64,000 nt of DNA from Ciona savignyi (taxonomy: Eukaryota; Chordata; Ascidiacea; Phlebobranchia; Cionidae). Under the pieces are notes generated by a model. That model made no database searches. It had not been told where the DNA came from and saw only the letters and a list, made by a program, of their open reading frames with translations. Shown one piece after another: positions 23,438-34,700 of this stretch (position 1 is its first letter; each line of letters starts with the position of its first letter). A program made the translations under genes and the position numbers. The stretch lies in contig CH001039.1 of the NCBI GenBank assembly GCA_000149265.1, positions 966,920 through 1,030,919 on the forward strand. The letters are read 5' to 3'.

Positions 23438-24084
23438 ATATAAGAAAAATGAATATTGTTTCAATTTAAGGGTCGGTTTATACAGCTATGCGAATCGATT
23501 GTTTAGTTTGAGCGCTGTCAGGATTAATAGAGCTGTTATGGCCGGCACATAAACGTTATAGGACGTTGCGAGTTAGCACAACCACTAAAAAGTCATTGTT
23601 TATCATTTGCAATTTTTAATAAATTGTATTTGAGATTTTGACATTTAATACACTAGAACCTACTAATATTTATAAATATACGGTAAGATATTTATGTGTT
23701 ATCTTAGTAAATGCAAAAATGCGGGAGATATGGCACAGGGCACACATGATTACAGGGCACAAAAAAACTGTCTGGAATCCTGCACGTATTACTGCAGGGA
23801 CAGTAATCGGCAACCTTTTAAATGCAGTGTGCCAGTTTATGATCATATCATAATGAAAGCAACTTCGTGAGCCAAACATCGGTGTTTACGTTTTGTATAT
23901 GCAACTACCTAATTTAAATATAAGTAAGCGAAAAAGGAAAAATTTATTATTAGTCATATTATAGACAGTTAAAGTGTCCACATTGTTTTAGCTCAGATTT
24001 TGCGCGCGTCAAATCAAGCGGCGTGACATAAAAAAAACCTTTCAAATGCCCTTTGTGGCACGCGTGCCAGTGTTGCCTGCCCGA

Positions 24085-24360
24085 TGATATAGTATTACAG
24101 AAACATGGTGAACTTGTTCGTTTTTTTATTTTTACAAGAGCGAAAATGCTTTGATTTTCATTAATAGCCTGTAAGAATACCTTAGTTTCAACTGTCTGCA
24201 GATTATGTTTTTGCCAACTGCTGATCTTCTGCAAGTGGCGCTAGACTACGAATAACGAACCAAACAAAACCGGAAATTATCTGATCCTTCGACACACTGT
24301 ATATGTTTTCATGAATACAAGTCTAGGCATGTATATTACTTCCTTAAGACAATTTTAGCC
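24085..24360 (+). repeat. second orphan copy of the peptide-gene upstream region
   Basis: A direct repeat of 21665-21960 (AGAAACATGGTGAACTTGTT, TTAATAGCCTGTAAGAATAC, TTATCTGATCCTTCGACA), absent from the equivalent place in the left arm. No peptide exon follows. Confidence 0.55.
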
Positions 24361-25231
24361 GAAGAAGACACTCGTACCACGCGTTGGACAAAGAATATAC
24401 AACATTTGAAGTGATCCAATTGAAAAAATAAGTACATGTTTATCATTTTTCGAAAGCAAAGTAACATAAGACAAAAATAGATTAAAATATGAAAATTTTT
24501 TTGACATAACTAAACTAATATGATTATTTGTGTCAAAATTGTTGTAGGAGTGGGACACGTATATATAATATCAATATTGTTTTCGCGCTTAGGTTTGGCG
24601 GCCGAGTCCGATATTTTTACTTAATTATATAATTGTTTAAATTACGTGTTTCAACGACTGTTGGGTTTTCCGTTTTTCCTGTTATTGTGCCGTGATTTGG
24701 CTCGTTTTCCATTTTTTAATACTGGGGCAAAACAATATTGAAACTAAAATGAATTAATAGAAAATACAAAACTTTGGGAGTTAAACACAATTTAAATACC
24801 GGCTATTGTTGCCACTGAAAAGCGATTCTTACAACGATTGTTCTTACATAAAGAAGGCTGAACGCACATAATATCAATTGTTGTATCACAATACCAGAGA
24901 ACTTTTGCTTCTTTATCGAGCCATTGTGATCTCATAATCGAGGCAGAAATGAAACTCGAGAGTTTTGATAATAAACAACTCAAGGGAAGCTACAACGTTT
25001 CGTGGCTTTCTTGGAGTGCTTTGTTAGTTCAATACGAGAGACGTATTTTATGCATTAATATTTCAGGTTTTTATTCAGTATTTTACGTTTTTTCGATTCT
25101 TAGTTTTTTTATTGAATAAATTCACATATTTTCAAGCTGTTAGTTTGTTACATTTAACGATATATTATTACAGTTGGTGCAATTTAGACTTTGCTTTATT
25201 GGAGGGTTTACGGTTAGGTTGGTTTTATACC

Positions 25232-25331
25232 NNNNNNNNNNNNNNNNNNNNNNNNNNNNNNNNNNNNNNNNNNNNNNNNNNNNNNNNNNNNNNNNNNNNN
25301 NNNNNNNNNNNNNNNNNNNNNNNNNNNNNNN
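25232..25331. other. assembly gap (100 N)
   Basis: A run of 100 N between the palindrome and the coiled-coil gene. Confidence 0.99.
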
Positions 25332-26592
25332 AATAAACCCATTTTTAACTAAGGGTTTACTTAATTAGGTCTAGTTTAATCTACCACTATCCCAAGTGTT
25401 GTATGAAAAGCACTGGATTATATACCTAGGTGCCCTAGTTTAAGCCCACGGTATTGATCTTTGAAATACGTTTCCGGAATACAAGATATCGTTATGTATA
25501 TGCAGTCGCCTCCAAGCAAATGACCCTCACCAGGTAAGATAAAGTAAAGAAAACGGATCGTCTTAATACTTTAGTTTTAGTTTAATTTAACATATTTTAT
25601 TTTTTTCGTTTTTTTATACATTAAAGTATAATGGCATAATTATTTAAAATCGAGGAGACAGAATAGAACGGTTCTCTTTACTCAATGCTATTCGTTTATT
25701 TCAAACTTTAAATTTGTTAACGTTGTAGAAGTGTAATTTGCTTGCATCTGGCAATTAACATATCATTAATAAATGAGACCTAAAATTTACAGCAATTTTG
25801 ATAAAAAAAACATGTTTCAGCAATTTTGATAAAAAAAACATGTTGAATTCATAAATTTAAACACCATATTGAACTTATTCATTGCGAAATCGGATCACGT
25901 TGATAAATATTTGTCTAACGAGAACTGTACATCGAGTGTACCGTATCCAAACAACCCAGATAGATAATATCCACGCTTTAATTATATAAAAAAATACAAA
26001 ACAATATGAGCTGAATATTCCTTAAAGTGCATGATTATTTTCACAGTTCGACCTCACGAGGATTTTATCGAGCTTCGATCGAAATTTGTCCAGTCCTCAA
26101 TACAACCAAATCTGGCAGGTCGGGCTACCATATTTATCTTACAATATTTGAACGGTCTCCGTGGTGATAGTTTGAGTAAACCACACCAGAGTATTGACTT
26201 TGTATAAGGCATTGACTTCGAAAGCAAATATATTGCTCTCAGGTCACTAATGCTGTCGTTGTATGTATGTCTTGCCGGTTGACTGAGTAACTTATGGGTC
26301 GGAAGCAAACCGTGTCTATGGCAAGGCACTTGGCGGAAGTCGCCCGAACCCGGGGAATTAATAATTTAAACAAAAATTCTAACAATGTCTTCATCGTTCT
26401 CACACTGTAAAAGCTAAGCAGGTCTTCTGACGATTGCCCTTTAAAACCCTTTCTTTAAGTTGTTAGGTCGTAAGAGCAGAGACTGGTTAACTCAAATCGC
26501 CCTATTGTATTCAAACTTTTGTGTAGGCGAATCATACATAATACACTGCAATGTGGCTTTGGTAATCTGACTGTGTATATTTCTTTGGGTAG

Positions 26593-26883
26593 CATAGGAT
26601 ATTCATGTTTTTCCACGTGAATGGGAAAACCAAGGGAGTTAACACACGCACAATCGTCAGATCACCACGTGCCCACCGTCAGGTTACCGGAGCTATTACA
26701 GAGTGGTGTGTATGATTCACACGTTTCTTTAATTTAGGAGAACCCATCAATCTGCTCATTTCAGGGAATGTTTGTTAAGTGCCTTGTCCAAGGACACAAC
26801 CGATTAGCTAAAAAGCAGTTTCGTACCTGGAACCCTTCGGCTGAAAGGCGAAGCACTTACCCACTAGACTAATCGGTCTAATA
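26593..26883 (-). repeat. SINE family A, near-complete copy
   Basis: Reverse complement of the element at 51417-51720. It has the A-box/B-box head at the right, the CTTGTCCAAGGACACAACCG core, the TAACCTGACGGTGGGC segment and the GGATA-type tail at the left. Confidence 0.75.
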
Positions 26884-26959
26884 AAACTTTTAGAAATCTT
26901 TTCTTGGACCTTAGAATCCAAGATTTGTTGGTCTATGGGGATTAAAACGCTGTTTTTTT

Positions 26960-27088
26960 AGTTTTTCGACATAAACCGTTTGTTTCATTTGAGCCAAGTT
27001 TCGAACCTATTAGACTAGCCACTATAAACGTATTGGTGTTGGAGTTGATATGTGCATCTTGACCATTCGGTCATGCGACCGTAGAAAA
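26960..27088 (-). repeat. SINE family B fragment
   Basis: Shares GGTCGCATGACCGAATGG-like A-box and TTCGAAACTTGG-like B-box words (minus strand) with the copies at 37585, 45405, 45905 and 46780. Confidence 0.4.
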
Positions 27089-27175
27089 CCATTCGTCTTT
27101 TTGAGGTTTGATAAAGTACTTGAGGAATCAATGAATGTTAGTCTTTAGTTGTGTAATTTAAATGCTTTGCCTCAG

Positions 27176-30100
27176 CTTCACACGGCTCGATCTGATCTTG
27201 CGGACCATAAAGAAAAAGTTCGGCAACTGGAAAACGAGAAAGAACAGTTGAACGAATCTTGCAAAATACTCGAAAAGCGAAGGGAAACACTAAAAAAGGA
27301 AGGAGAGTGGCTCTTACGGCAGAATACCAAACTAAAAGGTCGCTATTAAATTAATAATATTGTTGGGAAATGTGGCGCAACGTTTTTAGGTTAAATCGGG
27401 CAAATCTAAAAGGAGGGATAGAGGGAATGAGGAACACTAATCACCAAAACTATGGAAACTAATTTTACTCTGTCCAAAACAAAAATCCCTGCCCTAAACA
27501 CATTAACCCAAGAACTAACACTATAACTTCAATCCCATGTTTTAAACTAATTCTAATTCCCTAGGTTGCAGGTTCCAAACTGGTTGCTAGCTATTCCATT
27601 GTTTGCTTGGGCACAACACACTTCAATAGCTCCGGTAAACCCGATGGTGGCCGCGAGATGATCTGACGATTGTCCGTGTGTTATAACCGCCTTGATTTTC
27701 CCACTCGCTGGGAGAAACAAGAATATTCTCAATCCTATAACGAGAAATTAGCAAATAAACGTTGTAAGAACTCCTGAAATCCGTCGATGGTGGCTCCATA
27801 GAATCCGCCAGTGGTCGTGTCACGCTCTTTGTTTTCCCATTTAGGTTGTAAAATTGCTATATCTAACCACGAACCATTTTTCTATAGAATCGAACAGTCG
27901 TTGCGAAAAAGAGATTCAACTTTTAAATGACAAAATCGGTAGTGTGAATGTGGATTTGAGAGACAAAGAACTATCAATGGCCAATTTGAGAGAACAATAT
28001 GAGAACTTGGCGACAAGGTACGAATCAAAATTTATTTGTAAACGACTTAAAATCGTTTTTTTACGGAAACAATGAACGAAGTTGACAAAATTTTTGCATT
28101 TCCTCCGCAATAAAAAACATATATATCGCAAGAAATGGAGAAAATGCAAGAAGCTGTTTTTTTTAAGAAAGCCAAATTTCGAACCACGATGGGCACGTCA
28201 ACGGACCGTTTTTACCTTATGTCCACATGTTTATTGCATTGTTCTGAATACGATAAATACATTGCCACCATTCCCCACTAATCATTGGTCCACTGGGTTT
28301 GGAATATTTTCTGCTTTTTATTCACTAAAATATTTTCAAGATTTTCCCAACAAGAGCAACTAGTGGAGTCTCTCAATTTCCAAATCGCTCACTTAAAGGA
28401 AGATATGGACAATAAAGATAAAAACTGGGAAGAACTACAGGGGTCTATGACATCACAAATGCAGGAAATGAGAAGGAAAATGGAAGAATCACGTCGGAAC
28501 AATCATACAATAATTTTAAGAAATCAAAAACTGAGAGAGAAGTAAAATGAAGTTGCACTAAACATGATAGAATATGATGCCCGTCTGTAGGATTCCATAG
28601 GAAATTCATGTTTATCCCCGTGAATGGAAAACCAAACGGGGGTAAATATAGCTATTGCAGTGTGTTGTGTGTGATAGACTCGTTCCTTTAATTTGGGAAA
28701 ACCCATTAAACCGATGGTTTCGGGCAATGTCCATAAAGTGCCTTGCCCAAGGACACAACCGACTAGCTAGCGACCAGTTTTGAATATAACCCTTCGACTG
28801 AAATGCAAAGCACTAAACCACCAAAAAATCTGTCGTTTATTCTCGTATGGAATTATATGTAATCGCAGTGGTGTTGTCACACCGGCTCACATGATATTTG
28901 GATAACCGGTGATATTGCAACGTGTCATATAAGATGGAGACATTGCTAAACTTTATTTCAGCCTATTAAACCAATTAAATTACGTAACCTCCACTAAGGG
29001 CCATATGCGCTAGTTCTGATTTGCTGTAGTACAAATAGCTAGGTTTACAAGAACACTTGACTAAATATCTCTCCGTGAATGGAGAGAACGCACTAAATAT
29101 CTCTGTAAATGAGAAAACGCAAGAAGCGTAAACACGCGGGCATTAATCAGATCCCCTAGCATCCACTATCAGGTGTTGCAGATGCTGTGCATGATTCAGA
29201 CGTTCCTTGTATTTCCATTTATTCTGGGAGGAGTAGCAATTTCCCTTAAGTGTCTTGTACAAACACATAAAAGACTATAGCTGGGATTCAGTTTCTAACC
29301 TGCAACCTTTCGACTGAAAGTCAGCCCACTTATCCACCAAGCTTATCAGTCATATAAAGTTCGGGTTGTGTCTGCCTCTAAAAAGATTTATAAAACTAGA
29401 TTACCCCTTTGACATAGCTAAGGATATTAATTGCCTTTAACTTATTTTACTTAACTGGAGACAAACCGTCCTATTATTTCCCTAGATTAAAATCCGCCAA
29501 TCAACGTAATGATGCTGTGACACGTGACAAACTGACAGCAGTTTTAAAAGAATACAAAACGCGGAAAACGAACCAAGAATTGACTTTGAAACAATTGGAA
29601 CTAATTGGGGAAGTTCTCGAATTGAAAGAAGATTTTTTCCGCGACCAGGACCGGATTGCCAAAGGTGGAAGAATGAATAAAAAGCTGAACAAGGAAATCG
29701 ACTTTCTAAAGTCCAGAGTAAGCCAACGCTTAATTCTCTTTAATTCGTGTTTTCATTGAGTTTGATAATTTTTGTGACACGCATAACCGCTAGTAGGATA
29801 TATCATGGTAGTTTACAATAATTATATTTATCACCGGAGATGGGAATAAACTGGGCATAAGCTTTAAGTTTGGCAGTCATCAGACCGCCGGGTATCTCGA
29901 ACAATTTTAGTACATTCAACACACTTGAGACCGTTATATAACTTTGTTTAAAAGGTTACCGAATCGGGTTCAGGTAAAGCCTACTAAATGGTTTCGCACA
30001 CTTTCAATGTTTGCAAATCCCTTTATTATTTTGCTGGTTAGGTAAGTTGCACATTTTTTCAGGTACGATTATTTAAAGAAAATCCGGCCGCAATCGATCC

Positions 30101-30266
30101 GCTAGACGGCGCACAAGAGTACAGGGAGCTGACTAGAAACAAGTTCTCCCAAAGGCAACTGTTACGTAGCGTTGAAACGCAGCCAACCTCAAGTGAAGAA
30201 ATTCGACCACTCAAGTCGTTCGAACGAAAACCGTCAAATTGGCAGAAACGTCTAGAAGTATCATGA
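27176..30266 (+). CDS. Coiled-coil protein, unnamed (5' exons not identified)
   Basis: Plus-strand exons read 27176-27338, 27888-28017, about 28357-28541, 29486-29717 and 30063-30266 (stop TGA). Splice phases close for exons 1-2, 3-4 and 4-5. Between the second and third exons the phase does not close (2 out, 0 or 2 in), so a small exon is missing or there is an indel. The product is heptad-rich and highly charged: ARSDLADHKEKVRQLENEKE, EIQLLNDKIGSVNVDLRDKE, then TAVLKEYKTRKTNQELTLKQ and LELIGEVLELKEDFFRDQDR. It ends with a non-coil tail (TSSEEIRPLKSFERKPSNWQ). I do not recognise the family; cytoskeletal, ciliary or centrosomal scaffolds are typical for such proteins. The gene converges tail to tail with the cadherin gene. 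Confidence 0.65.
27555..27850 (+). repeat. SINE family A pieces (two partial copies) in a coiled-coil gene intron
   Basis: AGCTCCGGTAAACCCGATGG ... GTGTGTTATAACCGCCTTG ... CCCACTCGCTGGGA, followed by a second partial 3' half ending TTTGTTTTCCCATTTA. Both match the 3' half of the family A element. Confidence 0.6.
28588..28832 (-). repeat. SINE family A copy in an intron
   Basis: Minus-strand copy with TGCCTTGCCCAAGGACACAA and the 3' half GTTTATCCCCGTGAATGG. The GTCAGATCACCTCG segment is deleted. Confidence 0.7.
29085..29352 (-). repeat. SINE family A, diverged copy in an intron
   Basis: Diverged minus-strand copy: AAACACGCGGGCATTAATCA, a core with TAAGTGTCTTGTACAAACAC, and a head with CTGCAACCTTTCGACTGAAA. 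Confidence 0.6.
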
Positions 30267-31757
30267 AAATGCACCAAATATGTGGTTTTATAACGCGCAC
30301 GTTATAATTTTAATTGAATATCTACCTGTACGCAAATAATCAGTCTAACTACTTTACTGTAATCTTATTTTTAATTGGATTTACCTACTGTAATCTTATT
30401 TTTAATTGGTTTTTATACGTCGCTTTTGATTTGTATCAGAGAACGTTTCATATTAGTGTCATAATGCTATGTATGACATATTGTATTAAAATGAATGTAG
30501 CCTAATGCGTACGACATTAATGCAATCAGATTAGACTTAGTAGTTTAGTTTTGCACACACGAGGGATTATCAAATATTTAAACATCCTTGTTAAGTGGGC
30601 TGCAAACAGAGTTGACCTCAAGTGACACCAAAACGGGGTCATTACCGGTCAAAACCGTCGTTGGAAGGTTAACGTCAAAACGAGTTTGTTGTTCTATTTT
30701 CTGACGCCGGCGGACTTCAGTCTTCAACCCACTGAATTAATGAGTTCCAACATAAAACACACTGCACCAGCTTTGGTACTCATACTATAGCAATGGGTTA
30801 CTGGAGAATTTAAGTCGGTTGTATCCTGGAGCAAAAGGCACTTTACGAACATTGCCTGAACCCAGCGGTTTAATGGGTTCTACCAAATTAAAAGAAACGT
30901 GTGAATCATACAACACACTGTAATAGCTCCGGTAACCCGACGATGGGCGCAAGGTGATCTAGTGATTACCGTCGTTATACCCCTCTTGGTTTCCCATTCA
31001 CGGGGATAAGCAGGAATAATCTACCTTAAAATTACCTGCTCCAATTCTATATTCCTGCGGCAAAATTAAAACCAAAATCTTTAAAATATGAGCATTGTAT
31101 TGGCCGAAGTTCATCGTTATAAAAGTTGGATTTAAAATTGTAAAAGTTAAAACCTGTAAAAGGCACCCGTTTAGTTGAAAAAACTTTATAAAATTCATTT
31201 TATGGTGCTCGTTCTACAGCGTTTGTGACGTGACTGGCAGCAATGTGACGTCATACTACAAAATTATATACAAAGCATAAAATTTCACACATAGTATCGA
31301 CTGGGCAATTAATTTAGGTTTGATCCAATTCATACCAGTTTAGATACAAAAAGTACTACATAAAAAAGCACACAACTTGAAGGTAGTAAAAACTAATGAT
31401 TTTACAGAAATTACAAGAAAAGTTTCATTTGTTAATAACTTCATCCGATATATGCAAAATAAATTCCTCGATAAATAGGAAACCGGTATCCGGTACAGAA
31501 ATATACACATCAAGAGTCAGCACCACAGATAAGATTGTCATATAATGCTATATATACAGCATAATCCACGGACAGTGGCGCACAATTAATAACAAATCGC
31601 GTCAACACACAAATTAGCGTGAAACACTAAAAATCAGCTCTGAAATTTCAGAAAAATTGAGCGGAATGTTCTGGAAAGGGTACTTTAGAAGTTTGTTTAT
31701 AGAGTTTTGGGTTCTCTCTCTATCGGCTCCTAGTGGTTCACAGCATCGCTAGAGTGT
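30267..31757. other. convergent intergenic interval and cadherin 3' UTR
   Basis: Holds the 3' UTRs of the coiled-coil gene (left) and of the cadherin (right), a short direct duplication ACTGTAATCTTATTTTTAAT near 30357-30410, and a partial plus-strand SINE A at about 30815-31015. No further gene is seen. Confidence 0.5.
30815..31015 (+). repeat. SINE family A, 5'-truncated
   Basis: Begins in the core (AAGGCACTTTACGAACATTG) and runs through CTCCGGTAACCCGACGATGG to TTTCCCATTCACGGGGATAA. Confidence 0.7.
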
Positions 31758-34700
31758 TCATTCACTCTCGCCACCCCCGTACATGTCGGCCAGCTTCTTG
31801 AACCTCGGGCCCCAGTTGTTCAGGTAATCGTAGTCCTGGGAGGCGTCTGTGGTCCCAGAGTTGATGGAGCTAAGCGAGCCGGCGTCCGACCCCTGTCCCT
31901 CGTAGTCGAACACAAGGAGGGAATCAAATGGTGGCGCTGTGGGGTCGTTGTCCGCTTGTTGTTTCGCCTGGGTTGGAAACGTTGATTTTATTTTCAATAG
32001 TTTATCAACAACAATCATTTTCAATAGTTTAACACCAAGAACTATTTTCAATAGTTTATCAACAACAACAATTATTTTCAATAGTTTATCAACACCAAGA
32101 ACTATTTTTAATAGTTTATCAACAACAAGAATTATTTTCAATAGTTTATCAACAACAATAATCATTTTCAATAGTTTATCAAAAACTTAACTTTACAAAA
32201 ATAAAAAAAAATCAACACACAATCATCTTCTTATAAATAGGGATAAAAATAATTAATGTCACACATAAGTTTAGTGTTTTAGTTGAAAATAAATCAAATA
32301 TAACTTCAGAAAAGTACATAACATTACGGTTTTATGATTTGTATAATATTGTTACTAATAAAAAGAAGTGAGTACTGAACTGAAGTTACATTGTTAGATT
32401 TATAGAGAATGTAAGTCAATACTGTTTGTGTAAAATGCCATGGAAATAAATTTATCATGGAGCAGCATTAATTACAACAAAGAACTAGTCTTAGGTTTAT
32501 AAAATGTAGGGGAGTATTTAATCATCAATCATCACCAGGTTGATTATACACAAAATCCCTTTTAAAATTTCAATAAAAAAAAACAAAATTAAACAAAATC
32601 TCATTCTATCAAAGGAGAAATTTGATCCTAAGGATTTTTAATTCAATCCAAGGACCATTCAAGCAAGTAGAACGGATTGTTAAACGAACAAAGCTACAAT
32701 TTTCAAGTCCTGCTCAAATAAGAGCCTTAATCTAGCATCAGTGTTGCCCAAAAAATTTAAAAAGTTGTTCGATTTCGCAAAATTATTTTTTTCTCACATT
32801 AACCTAAAATAATAATAAATATTTTTTAAATTTGTATTTTAAATTAAATTTGGCAACACTGTCTAGTTCAATTATTACACAGCCAGTGGTTCTTTTGTCA
32901 GTGTGCCCAACACAAAGTAAAACCCACCGACGCGGAAATTCAAGAAGACTGAATAAAACGTTGGTTAAGCAAATATTACATCACAGTATTTCGTGATGTA
33001 TCAACCTACATTGCACAATGCCTAGTTCCTTATTAGACTTTCCAATATAAAAAAAGAATTTCTCCAGAGCGCTATAAACACCTACTGTGACAAAGAACAC
33101 CATCCACAAACAAATATCGACTTTATGGGGAAAATAACTGTATACTTTAGATTCAGACAGCTATAATCTATGATTTAATCTTTAATAGAAAAACTAAATA
33201 TTACAAAAATTGCATTCAAATACAGATACTTACAAAGCAATAGCAAAAGCTAAAAAAAAACATTGTTTAAAAATAGGAAAAAAGGTCAGAAAACTACATA
33301 ACAAATCTAACAGGCAGTACATATGTCCAACACACAAAACAGGATCCATATAATTGTCCAACACCTTAGACAAAACTCCCCAAACTACAAGGTATATTGT
33401 GGCATGTTTATTAATCAAAGAAAAAGTAAATGGCATAAAATGAGCACTTACATCGCCGATATAATTTCCGATATCGGTGTCTGGTTGAATCGGCCGTCGA
33501 CTCTCAGGTTGAGCACCTCCTAGTGGCCGCACATCAATAACTTTCGGCTTAACAGAGTTGGGAGGGGGTGCTTGTAAAGCGCTGATGTCATATCCATCCT
33601 AGGATCACAATGGTTGATGTTATGTCAAAAGTTTGATTTTATAATGTAGATGTTAATAAAGGGCTTAAAATTGAAATAACTTGGCCAACATGAAACTTTG
33701 TTGTATCTAAGACGTTTCCAACACTATTATTTGTGATCAACTATAATGTAAAGCTGACAAAATGTGAAATGTCTCACTCTACCAATGAGTTTTCCTTGAA
33801 ATTAGATACAATTCAGCTCTTTTTTTTATATAATGATTATAATCCAGATATTTTACAAACTAAAGCAAAGTATTCATTTTACAAGATATACAATCCCACA
33901 GCATGTTTGTTATGACATCATAGTTGAGTATTATGACACGACAACTCACATTGTCTTCCTCGCCGCCCCCTTCATCGTGATAAGCTTGCAGATTCTCTCG
34001 CACGTCGTCATCATCGAGCAGGATTTCCTTCTCGAGACCGGCTTGTTGTCGTCGCCGATAAGCAACCACAGCCAGAACGATAACTGCGATTTTTTTTGTT
34101 ATTTTGGGGGAGAAAAGGTGATGTTTATAATTATGCTTTTTTTAAACTTTAAAAAATTAAAAAAAAAATTATGTTCAATCCATGTTGGCAAAAATCGAGA
34201 AATTTTTTTTTGTTTTTTAACTTTATACAAAACAGACAAATTTTTCAACAGAAAAAAAAGCATATTTTAAAAAAAATAACTGAAATAAACTTTAATAAAA
34301 GTATTGTGATTTAGCCAACAAAAAGGTTTTGTCCAAAAAAAACAAATGCACATAAAAGTATTTAGTAACACCCCAATCAGAGAATTTTCCTTAAGTGACA
34401 TGCACTAATGCTAATTAAGTGCGGTTATCATGCACAAGTTAACAACAATACTTCAGTTAGCAAACTAATATGTGCAAAATTTTCAAGATATCTTCAGTAT
34501 TTTTGTTACTTTGTTAAATAGGTAAAAGCATAAGAAGAACACCCAAAGATAATTTATCTGGTGAAAAACTTAAATACTAAACCACCACTGTCACATTTCT
34601 CAAAGCATTTCGGAATACAGGAAATCACTTTATGGGAATGAGCAGTCAAAGCCAAAGATATTTAAACAGGTTTATGTTACAGATAAGGGATACATTTCCT

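Larger units (their letters stand above)
19324..24585. repeat. ~5.2-kb imperfect palindrome (inverted duplication) with centre near 21.79 kb
   Basis: The left arm (19324-21.79 kb) is repeated in reverse complement in the right arm (21.79-24.58 kb). Outer ends, peptide genes, their 5' and 3' flanks and inner segments (21300-21520 against 22075-22300) all pair. The right arm has about 290 bp extra (24073-24355), a direct repeat of 21665-21960. Coding exons are almost identical while flanks are more diverged. Confidence 0.85.
24586..27175. other. intergenic sequence with gap and repeats
   Basis: Contains the 25232-25331 gap, a tandem duplication of CAGCAATTTTGATAAAAAAA near 25792-25845, unrecognised sequence at 26040-26350, and SINE copies. 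No supported gene, though 5' exons of the coiled-coil gene may lie here. Confidence 0.45.
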
